A DNA stretch of 64,000 nucleotides from Ideonella sp. WA131b (GTDB lineage Bacteria; Pseudomonadota; Gammaproteobacteria; Burkholderiales; Burkholderiaceae_C): the NCBI GenBank assembly GCA_023657425.1, contig JAGTJW010000001.1, positions 1,550,001 to 1,614,000 on the forward strand. The letters are read 5' to 3'. Of the stretch, positions 40,053-49,130 are shown piece after piece (within the stretch, counting starts at the first letter, position 1; each line of letters starts with the position of its first letter). The position numbers and the translations under genes are program-made. Below the pieces are notes generated by a model. The model worked only from the letters and a program-made list of their open reading frames with translations. It was not told where the DNA came from and did not search any database.

Positions 40053-41539
40053 CCCGGATGTCGCGGCACCTCCGCCGTGGCGTCGTCGACCGTCTTGTAG
40101 GGCACGGTGATGCGGACGACCGTACCGCCGCCCGGGTTCTCGGCCACGCTCAGGGCGGCGCGGCTGCCGTAGAGGAGCTGCAGCCGTTCGCGGATGTTGG
40201 CCAGGCCGACCCCGGTGCCGGCGGTGGCGGCCTTGCCGAAGCCCAGGCCGGTGTCGGCCACCGTCATCTGCAGCTTGCCGTGCACGATCTCGGCGGCCAC
40301 GCGCAGCCGGCCGCCCTCGGCCTTGGGCTCCAGGCCGTGCTTGATGGCGTTTTCCACCAGCGTCTGCAGCATCATGGGCGGAAACTCCGCCGACAGCAGA
40401 CCCTCGGGCACGGCGATCTCGGTGGCCAGCCGCTCCTCCATCCGAACCTTGAGGATCTCAAGATAGGGCCGGATGACGGCGATCTCGCGGCCCAGCTCGC
40501 GCACGCCGCTGCCCGATCCGCTGCCGGGCCCGCCCGCGGCCTCGCGCATCGTCGGCATGCTGGCGCGCAGCAGCGCGATCAGGTTCTTCTGCATCTGGCT
40601 GGCGCGGGCCGGGTCGGTCTCGATGAGGTGGTCGATCGAGGCCAGCGTGTTGAACAGGAAGTGCGGTTCCACCTGGGCCTGCATCGCGGCCATGCGGGCC
40701 TCCACCACTTGGCGCCGCAGGCTCTCGGCCTCGGCCGTCTCTGTGGCGCGCGCGGCCTGCTTCTGGGCCTGCTGCGTGCCCTTGTAGGTGAACTTGAGGA
40801 TCGCCGAGGCCGCGATCCACAGCAGCGTGAACTGCATCATCGCGTCGCCGATGCCGTAGCGCACGGTGCGGGTGCGCGGCTCGCTGCCGAGATGCTCGGC
40901 CAGGGCCTGGGCCTCGCGGCGCGCGGCCTCGGCCTCGCGCATCGCGGCCTCGGCCTCGCGCGTGGCCTCTTCGGCCTCGCGGCGGGCCTCCTGTGTGGCC
41001 TGCTCGATCTCGCGGCGGGCTTCCTCGAGCGCCTCGCGCACGACCTCGGCGGTGCCGGGCGGCAGCGTGATGCGCAGGTCACGGCTGGCCGATGCGGCCG
41101 ACTCGGCGGCGCGGCGGGCGTGCTCGGCCGATTGCTCGGCCGCGCTCGCCGCCTGCTCGGCGCCCTGCACCCGCGGGCCGATGCGCACGCCGTCGCGGCC
41201 GATGCTGATCTCGACGCTCTCGCCGGGCTTGGGCGGCGTGATCTCGACGCGCGGGTCGGCAGGGCGCGGCGCGGCGGGCGGCCGGGGCGCCTCGGGCACC
41301 CGGATCACCACCGCGCGGGTGTCGGCCACCTGCTGCGTCACCGTCCAGGTGAAGGGCGGCATGTCGTGGACGATGGCGACCACGATCAGCAGCAGCAGCG
41401 ACAGCACGATGAAGCGCCGCCAGCTGATCGCCACCAGCCAGCGCGCATAGGCGTGGAAGCCGCGCACGCTGCCTTCGCGCAGCCGCTGCCAGCGGTCGCG
41501 CCAGGGGGGGGCGGGGGGCGGGGTGGCAGAGGCGTTCAT
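40049..41539 (-). CDS. Membrane-bound sensor histidine kinase (LytS/His_kinase type)
   Basis: A 496-residue kinase. The first transmembrane helix is at about residues 42-60 (FIVLSLLLLIVVAIVHDM) and a second at about 233-252 (MMQFTLLWIAASAILKF). Between them is a periplasmic region with an Ala/Glu/Arg coiled-coil built from heptads such as REAEEAT, REAEAAM, REAEAAR. The phospho-acceptor His lies in EPHFLFNTLASIDHLIE, and the ATPase motifs are LVENAIKHGLEP and GVGLANIRERL. The TAG stop is supplied by the hairpin repeat. It signals to the LytTR regulator downstream. Confidence 0.92.
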   Translation of the reverse strand: MNASATPPPAPPWRDRWQRLREGSVRGFHAYARWLVAISWRRFIVLSLLLLIVVAIVHDMPPFTWTVTQQVADTRAVVIRVPEAPRPPAAPRPADPRVEITPPKPGESVEISIGRDGVRIGPRVQGAEQAASAAEQSAEHARRAAESAASASRDLRITLPPGTAEVVREALEEARREIEQATQEARREAEEATREAEAAMREAEAARREAQALAEHLGSEPRTRTVRYGIGDAMMQFTLLWIAASAILKFTYKGTQQAQKQAARATETAEAESLRRQVVEARMAAMQAQVEPHFLFNTLASIDHLIETDPARASQMQKNLIALLRASMPTMREAAGGPGSGSGSGVRELGREIAVIRPYLEILKVRMEERLATEIAVPEGLLSAEFPPMMLQTLVENAIKHGLEPKAEGGRLRVAAEIVHGKLQMTVADTGLGFGKAATAGTGVGLANIRERLQLLYGSRAALSVAENPGGGTVVRITVPYKTVDDATAEVPRHPG

Positions 41540-41685
41540 GGGGGGGCGGCTCGAGTACGGTGCACTGTACGCAGCCGCGGGCGGCCCGCGAGCGCCGGGC
41601 GATGCACCGGGGCCACCCCGCGACAGGCTGCAGCCGGCCCGGATGGGCGGCACGGCCGCCGGGGGCCCTGTGCCCCGCCGGGGCG

Positions 41686-42318
41686 TCAGCGCGCCGGTTC
41701 GGCCGCCAGCGTCGCGGTGACGCGGCGCGGGTTCAGCCCGAGCTTGGGGAAGTCGGCCATCGCGGCGGAGAACATGGCCGCCAGTGTGGCGTCGCTGGCC
41801 GAGGTGGACACGCTCTCGTGGCTGGCGCGCGCCTCGAAGAGCGGCTTCCCGCTGGCGCGGTCGCGGATGAGCAGCGCCACCTCGCGCTCGTAGCGGGCGC
41901 TCAGGTCGAACTGGGCGCTCAGGCCCCAGCGCGGGCCAGCCCAGGGGTTGGGGCGCCAGGCGCCGAACCCGCCGCGCCACCAGAACGGGTCGGCCCAGGG
42001 GGCGTCGGCACGGCCGACGCGCGAGCCGACCTGCACCAGCACGTCGGGAGCGGCGCCGTCGGCCGCCGGTCTGAAACCGGCCTGCGCAAGGGCGCCGCGG
42101 GCGCCGGCTTCGAGCGCCTCGGCCTCGGCGGCGCGCGCCTGCTGCGAGGGCAGCCGCTCGAAGGCGTAGGTCCCGGCCTTGCGGTCGGCCGGCCACTCGC
42201 CAAAGCTCGAGACCTCGGCGGTGAGCGTGTTCAGGCCGGCGCAGCCGCTGAGCAGCAGCGAGGCCGCCAGCGCGGCGCCCAGCCAGGCGCGTCGGGGCAG
42301 GGTGTGCGGGGTGTGCAT
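41686..42318 (-). CDS. DUF4136-type lipoprotein
   Basis: A 210-residue lipoprotein. The signal ends in the lipobox LLSGC (Cys near residue 26), and the mature part starts AGLNTLTAEVSSFGEWP, the usual DUF4136 opening. Trp/Pro/Gly-rich WADPFWWRGGFGAWRPNPW and FDLSARYEREVALLIRDRASGKPLFEARA complete the family pattern. Probable outer-membrane location; no known reaction. It lies four bases after the ttcA stop and so probably belongs to the folM-folB-ttcA unit. The 146-base gap before the kinase contains the imperfect palindrome GTACGGTGCACTGTAC. Confidence 0.85.
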   Translation of the reverse strand: MHTPHTLPRRAWLGAALAASLLLSGCAGLNTLTAEVSSFGEWPADRKAGTYAFERLPSQQARAAEAEALEAGARGALAQAGFRPAADGAAPDVLVQVGSRVGRADAPWADPFWWRGGFGAWRPNPWAGPRWGLSAQFDLSARYEREVALLIRDRASGKPLFEARASHESVSTSASDATLAAMFSAAMADFPKLGLNPRRVTATLAAEPAR

Positions 42319-42322
42319 GGTG

Positions 42323-43285
42323 TCAGTCCTCCGTGGCGCCCGAAGCGGCCCGCCTCCGTTGCAGCGTCACGGTGGCCGTGGCCGATGCGCAGGGCTCCTC
42401 GTCGAACGCGATGTCGCCGCCGGCCAGCGGCCGGCCCTCAGCTCGGATCGTCGTGAAGGGAAACAAGTTCCGGTCCATCAGGTGGCTGGGCACCACGTGG
42501 CCCATGGCCGTGAGCATGTTGTCGATGCGGCCGGGGTAACGGCGCTCCCACTCGCGGATCATGGCCTTCACCTGCACGCGTTGCAGGTTGTCCTGGCTGC
42601 CGCACAGCGTGCACGGGATGATCGGGAACTGCCGGTGCACGGCCCACTGCTCGAGGTCGGTCTCGGCCACGTAGGCCAGCGGGCGGATGACGACGTTCCG
42701 GCCGTCGTCGCTGACCAGCTTGGGCGGCATGCCCTTCATGCGGCTGCCGAAGAACATGTTCATGAGCAGCGTCACCACCATGTCGTCGCGGTGGTGGCCC
42801 AGGGCGATCTTGGTGGCGCCGAGCTCGCCGGCCACGCGGTACAGGATGCCGCGGCGCAGCCGCGAGCACAGGCTGCACATCGTCTGGCCCTCGGGGATGA
42901 GCTTCTTCACCACCGAGTAGGTGTCCTGGTTCTCGATGTGGAAGGGCACGCCGAGCTTCGTGAGGTACTCCGGCAGCACGTGCTCGGGGAAGCCGGGCTG
43001 CTTCTGGTCGAGGTTGACGGCCACGATCTCGAAGGGCACCGGCGCGCGCTGGCGCAGCGACAGCAGGACGTCGAGCAGCGCGTAGCTGTCCTTGCCGCCC
43101 GACAGGCACACCATCACCTTGTCGCCAGCCTCGATCATGTTGAAGTCGGCGATGGCCTGGCCGACCTGGCGGTGCAGCCTCTTGCTGAGCTTGTTGGCCT
43201 CGAAGCGGGCCTTGCGCTCGTCGTGCACCGGGGCTGCGTTGGGTGCGGCGGCCGCCAGCACGGCGGCCTCGATGCGGTCGTTCAT
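42323..43285 (-). CDS. ttcA: tRNA 2-thiocytidine(32) synthetase
   Basis: A 320-residue PP-loop ATPase that thiolates C32 of certain tRNAs using an Fe-S cluster. The PP-loop is [14 protein letters not shown]. Cysteine pairs [10 protein letters not shown] and CTLCGSQ match the TtcA cluster region, and [17 protein letters not shown] is conserved. The last 30 residues are a low-complexity tail. The ATG at 43285 overlaps the folB stop (ATGA). Confidence 0.95.
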   Translation of the reverse strand: MNDRIEAAVLAAAAPNAAPVHDERKARFEANKLSKRLHRQVGQAIADFNMIEAGDKVMVCLSGGKDSYALLDVLLSLRQRAPVPFEIVAVNLDQKQPGFPEHVLPEYLTKLGVPFHIENQDTYSVVKKLIPEGQTMCSLCSRLRRGILYRVAGELGATKIALGHHRDDMVVTLLMNMFFGSRMKGMPPKLVSDDGRNVVIRPLAYVAETDLEQWAVHRQFPIIPCTLCGSQDNLQRVQVKAMIREWERRYPGRIDNMLTAMGHVVPSHLMDRNLFPFTTIRAEGRPLAGGDIAFDEEPCASATATVTLQRRRAASGATED

Positions 43286-43680
43286 GACGGGGCCTTGATC
43301 TTGAAGACTTCGCAGCCCACGGCGTCGCAGTCGGGGTAGACGTCGGGTTTCTCGGTGGCCACGCGGGCCGCGCGCACCTTGGGGTGGGCCAGCATGCGCG
43401 CGAGCACGTCGTCGGCCAACGTCTCCTGCAGATGGATATGGCCCTGGGCCACGCGCGCCATGATCTCGCGGCGGATGAAGTCGTAGTCCAGTACCTCGGC
43501 CAGCTCGTCGTGTTGCGGCGTGCTCTCGGCCAGCGGGACGTACAGGTCGACGTTGATCTTCACGCGCTGCTCGCCCTTCTTCTCGAAGTCGTGCACGCCG
43601 ATGTTGATCCACACCTCGTAGTCGCGGAGGAACAGGCGCCGGCAGTCGGCGAGTTGTGGGTTGGTGAGCAGGGTCTGCAT
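43282..43680 (-). CDS. folB: Dihydroneopterin aldolase
   Basis: This 132-residue enzyme cleaves dihydroneopterin to 6-hydroxymethyl-dihydropterin in folate synthesis. The family pattern is present: [38 protein letters not shown] and [15 protein letters not shown] with the pterin-binding Glu. VTLTEKP-like [16 protein letters not shown] is close to the usual C-terminal motif. Its start overlaps the stop of the pteridine-reductase-like gene by one base, and its stop overlaps ttcA. Confidence 0.93.
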   Translation of the reverse strand: MQTLLTNPQLADCRRLFLRDYEVWINIGVHDFEKKGEQRVKINVDLYVPLAESTPQHDELAEVLDYDFIRREIMARVAQGHIHLQETLADDVLARMLAHPKVRAARVATEKPDVYPDCDAVGCEVFKIKAPS

Positions 43681-44462
43681 CAGGGGGCTTTCGGTACGCC
43701 CTCGCGCACGAGGAACATCACGTCACGGGTCTGGGGTGCGAGGTGCTGGCCGCCGTCCACCAGCAGTGTGGTGCCGGTGATGGCCGGGCTCTCGAGCAGG
43801 AAGCGCACGGCGCGCGCCACGTCGTCTGGTGTGGAACTGCGGCCGAGCGGCGTCATGCGGTGAGAGGCCTCGAACTCGGCGTCGCTCATGCTGCCCGAAT
43901 GCAGCGTGACACCCGGCGCCACCCCGCACACGCGCAGGCGCGGCGCCAGCGCCTGCGCGAGCAGGGTGGTGGCGGCCTCCAGCGCCGCCTTGCTGAGCGT
44001 GTAGCTGAAGTAGTCGGGGTTGGGGTTCCAGAGCTTCTGGTCGAGCAGGTTGACGACGGCACCCTGCGCGCCCTCGGGCAGCGCGCGGTGCAGCGCGCGC
44101 GCCAGCACGATGGCCGGCGCGGTGTTGGCGCGCCACATGCGCTCCATCACCGCAGTGGAGAAGCTCGCCACGTCGTCGAGCTCGAAGGCCGAGGCGTTGT
44201 TCACCACCGCGTCGATGCGGCCGAAGGCCCGCTGCACGGCCGGCACCAGGGCCTCGCAGGCGGCCTCGTCGGCGAGGTCGGCGGCGAAGGCCTCGGCCCG
44301 CGCACCGGCCGCGCGCAGGTCGGCCACGGTCTGAGCAGCGGCGGCGGCGGAGTGGCGAAAGTGCACGGCGATGTCAAAGCCGTGCGCGGCGAGATCCTGC
44401 GCGATGGCCCGGCCGATGCGCTGCGCACTGCCGGTGACGAGGACAACGGGGCGTTGAGACAT
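43680..44462 (-). CDS. FolM/pteridine-reductase-like short-chain dehydrogenase
   Basis: A 260-residue NADPH-dependent SDR. The cofactor loop is [13 protein letters not shown], the arginine-containing form typical of FolM and PTR1 and unlike the usual TGxxx[14 protein letters not shown] follows, and the catalytic Tyr and Lys are in [14 protein letters not shown]. Its direct coupling to folB supports a dihydromonapterin/dihydropteridine reductase role in the pterin pathway. ATG at 44462, whose bases overlap the divergent start of the methyltransferase gene, so promoters of each gene must lie inside the other. Confidence 0.85.
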   Translation of the reverse strand: MSQRPVVLVTGSAQRIGRAIAQDLAAHGFDIAVHFRHSAAAAAQTVADLRAAGARAEAFAADLADEAACEALVPAVQRAFGRIDAVVNNASAFELDDVASFSTAVMERMWRANTAPAIVLARALHRALPEGAQGAVVNLLDQKLWNPNPDYFSYTLSKAALEAATTLLAQALAPRLRVCGVAPGVTLHSGSMSDAEFEASHRMTPLGRSSTPDDVARAVRFLLESPAITGTTLLVDGGQHLAPQTRDVMFLVREGVPKAP

Positions 44463-45615
44463 GCTTCCTACAATGCCGCCGATGGCTGCACACAGCGGGG
44501 CAGAGAGTGTATCGGCGCCCCCTCTCCCCGAAGGCCCGACGCCCCTGAAGGCCCGCATTGCCCAGGCCGTGATGGCCGGCGGCGGCTGGCTGCCCTTCGA
44601 CCGCTGCATGGCGATGGCCCTGTACGAGCCGGGCCTGGGCTACTACGCGCGCGGCACGCCGGTGTTCGGCACCATGCCGCAGTCGGGGAGCGATTTCGTC
44701 ACCGCGCCCGAGCTCTCGCCGCTGTTCGGTGCCGCCCTGGCGCACCCGGTGAAAGAGGCGCTCGACGCGGCCGGCGCCGACACCGTGATCGAGTTCGGCG
44801 CCGGCAGCGGCGCGCTGGCCGAGCAGTTGCTGGGCGCTCTGGGCGGGTGCGTGCGCCGCTACCGCATCGTCGAGTTGTCGGCCGCGCTGCGCCAGCGCCA
44901 GCAGCAGCGCCTGGCGCCGCACGGCGACCGCGTCGAGTGGCTCGAGGCCTGGCCCGAGGCGATGCACGCCGTGATCCTGGGCAACGAGGTGCTCGATGCC
45001 ATGCCCGTGACGCTGCTGCACTTCGACGGCACACAGTGGTTCGAGCGCGGCGTGGCGCTGCAGGGCGCGGGCTTGGTGTGGGCTGACCGCCCGACGGCGC
45101 TGCGGCCGCCGCACGCCGGGCCCTTCGTGCCCGGCACCACCACCGAGATCCACCCCCAGGCCGAGGCCTTCGTGCGCGGCCTGGCCGAGCGGCTGGCCTG
45201 TGGCGCGGCCTTCCTCATCGACTACGGCTTTCCCGAGCACGAGTACTACCACCCGCAGCGCGTCGGCGGCACGCTGATGTGCCACCGCGCGCACCAGGCC
45301 GACTCCGACCCCCTGGCCGACGTGGGCACAAAGGACATCACCGCCCACGTCAACTTCAGCGCGGTGGCGCTGGCGGCCCAGGACGCCGGCCTCGACGTGC
45401 TGGGCTACACCAGCCAGGCGCGCTTTCTCTACAACGCCGGCATCGCCGGTCTGCTGCACGGGGCCGACCTGCCCGCGCGCACCATGGCCGCACGGCTGGT
45501 GAACGAGCACGAGATGGGCGAGCTGTTCAAGGTGCTGATGCTGGGTCGCGGCCTGGCCTTCGGCGCCGCCGGACCGCTGGGCTTCGTGGCGGGCGACCGC
45601 TCGCACACCCTGTAG
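44461..45615 (+). CDS. MidA/NDUFAF7-like SAM-dependent methyltransferase
   Basis: A 384-residue class I methyltransferase of the family that includes mitochondrial NDUFAF7, which methylates an arginine of complex I. MALYEPGLGYYARG and GSDFVTAPELSPLFGAALA are family signatures; the SAM loop is VIEFGAGSGALAEQLL; GNEVLDAMPV and LIDYGFPEHEYYHPQR follow. The bacterial substrate is not established. The first ATG (44461) shares bases with the divergent SDR start. A TACAAT at 44469-44474 could be a -10, in which case ATG 44482 (MAAHSGAE) would be the true start. Confidence 0.88.
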   Translation: MLPTMPPMAAHSGAESVSAPPLPEGPTPLKARIAQAVMAGGGWLPFDRCMAMALYEPGLGYYARGTPVFGTMPQSGSDFVTAPELSPLFGAALAHPVKEALDAAGADTVIEFGAGSGALAEQLLGALGGCVRRYRIVELSAALRQRQQQRLAPHGDRVEWLEAWPEAMHAVILGNEVLDAMPVTLLHFDGTQWFERGVALQGAGLVWADRPTALRPPHAGPFVPGTTTEIHPQAEAFVRGLAERLACGAAFLIDYGFPEHEYYHPQRVGGTLMCHRAHQADSDPLADVGTKDITAHVNFSAVALAAQDAGLDVLGYTSQARFLYNAGIAGLLHGADLPARTMAARLVNEHEMGELFKVLMLGRGLAFGAAGPLGFVAGDRSHTL

Positions 45616-45623
45616 GCCGCGGC

Positions 45624-45815
45624 ATGCGCTGGGTGCTCGTGTTCCTGCTGGCCACGCTGGTGTTCAACGCGCTGCACGGCTGGATGACGAAGATCGGCCT
45701 CGGCCGCCTGCCCGGCGACTTCAGCTTCAAGGCGCGCGGCCGCACCTGGCACGTGCCGCTGGCGAGCTCGATCGTGTTGTCGGTGCTGATGGCGATGATC
45801 GGGCTGCTGATTTAG
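45624..45815 (+). CDS. DUF2905-family small membrane protein
   Basis: A 63-residue inner-membrane protein with two transmembrane helices (VLVFLLATLVFNAL and SSIVLSVLMAMIGLLI) around the conserved GLGRLPGDFSFKARGRTWHVPL, the DUF2905 signature. Function unknown. It starts eight bases after the methyltransferase stop. Its TAG stop codon is the first three bases of a partial hairpin repeat. Confidence 0.85.
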   Translation: MRWVLVFLLATLVFNALHGWMTKIGLGRLPGDFSFKARGRTWHVPLASSIVLSVLMAMIGLLI

Positions 45816-45828
45816 GAGCGTGGGCGGC
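45813..45828. repeat. Hairpin repeat TAGGAGCG, half copy
   Basis: TAGGAGCGTGGGCGGC repeats the outer half of one arm of the elements at 15945 and 39981. Its TAG ends the DUF2905 gene, and the zinc-ribbon gene on the other strand stops two bases beyond it. Confidence 0.8.
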
Positions 45829-45829
45829 G

Positions 45830-46210
45830 TCAGGGCTCGATGCGCCAGCCGTGACCGCACTTGCGGCAGCGCACCTCGACCTCGTCGCCCGCCGCATCGC
45901 CGCGCAGCAGCTCAAGCCGGCCGTAGGTGCGGCAGTGCGGGCATTCGGCCTGGTTGGCGGCCGACTCGGCGCGCGCCATCAGGCCCAGGTAGCGGCGCAA
46001 GGCCCACACGCCGGTGCCCGTGCAGACGAGGATGGCGGCGACGTCGGTGAGGCGGTCCTCCAGCCCCGTGAAGTGGCCGGCGGCCTCGAAGGCGGCGAAC
46101 ACGCCGATCAGGCACAGAAAGCACAGCACCAGGTGGGCGTGGCTGGCCAGCAGCGTGCGCTCGTACCACTTGCGAAAGCCGATGCGGCGGATGCCATCCG
46201 ACAGCAGCAT
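45830..46210 (-). CDS. Small membrane protein with C-terminal zinc ribbon
   Basis: A 126-residue protein. It has two predicted membrane helices at about residues 24-45 (LVLCFLCLIGVFAAFEAAG) and 55-75, and a cytosolic C-terminal zinc ribbon with the ligands ECPHCRTYG and CRKCGHGW. I start it at ATG 46210, which has a GGGGAGGG eight bases upstream; a longer version beginning at 46252 would overlap cca. Family unknown to me. It may be co-transcribed with cca, whose stop lies 39 bases upstream. Confidence 0.75.
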   Translation of the reverse strand: MLLSDGIRRIGFRKWYERTLLASHAHLVLCFLCLIGVFAAFEAAGHFTGLEDRLTDVAAILVCTGTGVWALRRYLGLMARAESAANQAECPHCRTYGRLELLRGDAAGDEVEVRCRKCGHGWRIEP

Positions 46211-46248
46211 GGGGCGCCCTCCCCGTTCGTGATCGGGCAGCCATGGTG

Positions 46249-47379
46249 TCACGGATCGGCCGCGCCCGCGCAGGCCAATCTCGTGGCCAGGTGTTGCAGC
46301 CGCGCCGCGCGGACCGCGTCACCGACGGCCACGCCGCGGGCACCGGCGGCCTGTGCCGCCTGGGCCGCCGCCGCGGTGGGCCAGGCGACGAGCGCGTCCA
46401 GCAGGGCTTGCAGCGCCGTGGCGTGGCCGGCCCGCTGGGCCAGCAGGTCGCTCGCCTGCAGCAGCTGCGAGAAGCGCGCCGGGCGGCGCAGCGCATCATG
46501 GTGTTCGAAGGCCGCCAGCAAGGCCTGGGCTGTCGGCGCGGCGGCCAGGGCTTGCAGCGCCGCGTGGGCCCCGGGCAGGCGGGTGGCCAGCCAGGCGCTG
46601 TCGGCGTCGGTGCGCAGCGCGGCGGCGCGGCGCGCGGCGGCTTCGGCGCCCGGCGGCTGCAGCAGCAGTGCCGCGCGCGCCGGCAGCGCCACGCCTGCGG
46701 CCGCGGCGCGGTCGAGCACCGGGCCCAGCGCCGCCACGGCGCCGGACAGCGCCACCAGCTCGGGCAGCAGCCGCGCCAGCGCGCCGCAGCCGTCCAGCAC
46801 CTGCAGCATCCGGCTGGGCTGCTGGGCCAGCAGCCCGCGCGAGAGCTCCTGCCACACGCGCTCGGGCACCAGCGCGTCGACCTCGCCGCTGCGCACCAGC
46901 TCGGCCAGCAGCGCCGCGGTCCCGGGCGCCACCGTGAAGTGCGGGAAGCGTGCCGCCAAGCGCGCCAGCCGCAGCAGGCGCACCGGGTCTTCGGCGAAGG
47001 CCGGTGAGACGTGGCGCAGCACGCCCGCGGCCAGGTCGGCACGGCCGCCGAAGGGGTCGACCAGCGTGCCGTCCTCGGCCTCGGCCATGGCGTTGATCGT
47101 CAGGTCGCGCCGGGCCAGGTCTTCCTCCAGCGTCACCCCGGGCGCGGCGTGGAAGGTGAAGCCGTGGTAGCCGCGGCCGACCTTGCGCTCGGTGCGCGCC
47201 AGCGCCACCTCTTCGTGCGTGACGGGGTGCAGGAAAACCGGAAAGTCCTGCCCCACCGGCCGGTAGCCGGCGGCCACCAGCTGCTCGGGCGTGGCGCCCA
47301 CGGCCACCCAGTCGCGGTCGGCGGCCGGCAGGCCGAGCAGCCGGTCTCGCACGGCCCCGCCGACGACGTAGAGCTTCAC
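46249..47379 (-). CDS. cca: CCA tRNA nucleotidyltransferase with a degenerate HD region
   Basis: A 376-residue enzyme that adds or repairs the 3' CCA of tRNAs. [26 protein letters not shown] (catalytic DxD), [21 protein letters not shown] and [10 protein letters not shown] are all intact, as is [19 protein letters not shown]. In the E. coli enzyme the C-terminal half carries an HD phosphohydrolase with an HDLGK motif; here the matching place reads [16 protein letters not shown] and no HD is visible. The C-terminus is also Ala-rich and shorter (376 against 412). CTP/ATP-adding activity should persist; the phosphatase/phosphodiesterase activity is probably lost. Confidence 0.92.
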   Translation of the reverse strand: MKLYVVGGAVRDRLLGLPAADRDWVAVGATPEQLVAAGYRPVGQDFPVFLHPVTHEEVALARTERKVGRGYHGFTFHAAPGVTLEEDLARRDLTINAMAEAEDGTLVDPFGGRADLAAGVLRHVSPAFAEDPVRLLRLARLAARFPHFTVAPGTAALLAELVRSGEVDALVPERVWQELSRGLLAQQPSRMLQVLDGCGALARLLPELVALSGAVAALGPVLDRAAAAGVALPARAALLLQPPGAEAAARRAAALRTDADSAWLATRLPGAHAALQALAAAPTAQALLAAFEHHDALRRPARFSQLLQASDLLAQRAGHATALQALLDALVAWPTAAAAQAAQAAGARGVAVGDAVRAARLQHLATRLACAGAADP

Positions 47380-47392
47380 GCTGCGGGCGTGT

Positions 47393-48070
47393 TCAGCGCT
47401 GCGTGCGGTAGGGCTCCTCGAAGTCGAGGAAGTCCTGCTCGGCCAGTGCGTCGGTGATCCAGGCCTTCACGCCCGGCGCCAGCGCGACGCGGCCGACGTA
47501 GTCCCAGGCATGCGGCGTCATGGGCAGCTGGTAGGTGCGCAGCCGCAGGCACACCGGTGCATACATCGCGTCGGCGGCGCTGAAGGCGCCGAAGAGGAAG
47601 GGCCCGCCGCTGGCGTTGAGCGCGTCCAGCCAGGCGGTCTCGATGCGCATGACGTCGTCGCGCACGGCGGCTTGCTCGGCCCAGACCCGGGCGCCCACGT
47701 CGGGCAGCGCGGCCTCGATGTTCATCGGGCAGTGGTGGCGCAGCGCCGCAAAGCCGGAGTGCATCTCGGCGCACAGGCTGCGCGCGCGGCCGCGCTGGCG
47801 CATGTCTTGCGGCCAGACGCCGCGGCCCGGGAACTTGTCGTGCAGGTACTCGACGATGGCCAGGGTGTCCCAGACCGAGAAGTCGTCATCCAGCAGCACC
47901 GGCACCTTGCCGGCGGGCGAGAAGCGCGCCACCTCCTTGCGGAAGGCCGAATGCGGTGTGAAGTCGAAGCGCAGCTTGATCTCTTCGAAGGGGATGCCCA
48001 GCTGCCGCATCAGCACCCAGGGGCGCATCGACCAGGACGAGTAATTCTTGTTGCCGATCAGCAATTGCAT
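47393..48070 (-). CDS. Glutathione S-transferase family protein
   Basis: A 225-residue cytosolic GST. The N-terminal thioredoxin-like domain reads [22 protein letters not shown], with the serine cluster that contacts glutathione, and [32 protein letters not shown] holds the cis-Pro and the Asp-Thr glutathione-binding turn. The C-terminal helical domain includes [16 protein letters not shown]. The substrate is unknown; this class is often a detoxification or maintenance enzyme. It precedes cca by 13 bases. Confidence 0.92.
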   Translation of the reverse strand: MQLLIGNKNYSSWSMRPWVLMRQLGIPFEEIKLRFDFTPHSAFRKEVARFSPAGKVPVLLDDDFSVWDTLAIVEYLHDKFPGRGVWPQDMRQRGRARSLCAEMHSGFAALRHHCPMNIEAALPDVGARVWAEQAAVRDDVMRIETAWLDALNASGGPFLFGAFSAADAMYAPVCLRLRTYQLPMTPHAWDYVGRVALAPGVKAWITDALAEQDFLDFEEPYRTQR

Positions 48071-48165
48071 GGCGCAGGCTCCGCGGTGGGGTCGGGCGCC
48101 CATGCTACGGCGGCTGCGGCCGGCCGTTCATGGCTTGTCGGCGCCGCACCGATGCGCGGCCCTGA

Positions 48166-49128
48166 TCAGCGACGGCGCGCGCGGAAGCGGTCCTGCAGCA
48201 TGGGCCCGACGTGTTCGGCCAGGTAGCCGGGTGCCACGGCCTCCAGCGGCGCCGGCTCGATGCCCAGCTCGGCCAGGCCGGGCAGCGTGCCGCCGGCCAC
48301 GTTGGGCACCGACATCGAGGCCACGTTGTCGCGCGACATCAGCGGCTCCCCCGGCAGCAGCTCCATCAGCAGCGCCTGCAGCGAGCCGGCCCAGCCCGGC
48401 AGCGGAAGCTGCGGCCGCTCGACGCCGGCCCAGCGCCCGGCCAGGCGCACCAGCTCCGACAACGTGGCCTCGCGCGGGCCGGCGCACTCGAACACCTGGC
48501 CGGCGGTGTCGGGGCGGTCCAGCGCGGCGGCGATGGCCCCGGCCACGTCGCCCACCCACACCGGCTGGAAGCGCGCGGCGCCAAAGGCCAGCGGCATGAA
48601 GGGCGCCAGCCGTTGCAGCTGCGCGAACACATTGAGGAAGCGGTCGTGCACGCCGAAGATCACCGACGGCCGCAGCACCGTGACCGCCAGGCCCGAGCCG
48701 GTGAACACCGCCTCGCCCGCAGCCTTGCTGCGCAGATAGCGCGACGGCGCGTCGGCCGCCACGCCCAGGGCGCTGACGTGCACCAGCCGCTGCACCCCCG
48801 CGGCGCGGCAGGCCGCCACGATGTGCCGCGGCAGCGCCACGTGCACGTGCTCGAACGCGGCCTGGCTGCCGTGCAGGATGGCGATGAGGTTGACCACCGC
48901 GTCGCCGCCCGCCACCAGGCCGGTGAGCGCGGCCTCGTCGTGCACGTCGGCGGTCACCAGATCGACATTGGGCAGCGGGCGCACGGCCTGCCCGTGCGCG
49001 TTGCGGCGCGTCGGCACCAGCAGGCGCAGGCCGGGGTGGCTTTCCGCCAGGCGCTCGCACAGCGCGCGGCCGACGAAGCCGCTGCCGCCCAGCACCAGCA
49101 CGCGGTGCATGGAGGAAAGAAGCTGCAT
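48166..49128 (-). CDS. NDUFA9-like NAD(P)-binding atypical SDR
   Basis: A 320-residue extended/atypical SDR resembling the complex I subunit NDUFA9. The Rossmann loop is VLVLGGSGFVGRALCERL; VNLIAILHG and HVSALGVAADAPSRYLRSKAAGEA follow the family pattern. The region near PSVIFGVHDRFLNVFAQL matches bacterial homologues. It is likely a cofactor-binding structural or ubiquinone-related protein; no reaction is established. The ATG at 49128 lies two bases after the lytic transglycosylase stop; an ATG at 49110 is possible. Confidence 0.88.
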   Translation of the reverse strand: MQLLSSMHRVLVLGGSGFVGRALCERLAESHPGLRLLVPTRRNAHGQAVRPLPNVDLVTADVHDEAALTGLVAGGDAVVNLIAILHGSQAAFEHVHVALPRHIVAACRAAGVQRLVHVSALGVAADAPSRYLRSKAAGEAVFTGSGLAVTVLRPSVIFGVHDRFLNVFAQLQRLAPFMPLAFGAARFQPVWVGDVAGAIAAALDRPDTAGQVFECAGPREATLSELVRLAGRWAGVERPQLPLPGWAGSLQALLMELLPGEPLMSRDNVASMSVPNVAGGTLPGLAELGIEPAPLEAVAPGYLAEHVGPMLQDRFRARRR

Positions 49129-49130
49129 GG

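Noticed and set aside
41555-41570. Imperfect palindrome GTACGGTGCACTGTAC upstream of the histidine kinase
   Set aside because: It could be a regulator site, but 14 of 16 matching bases in one copy is weak evidence and no promoter elements accompany it.
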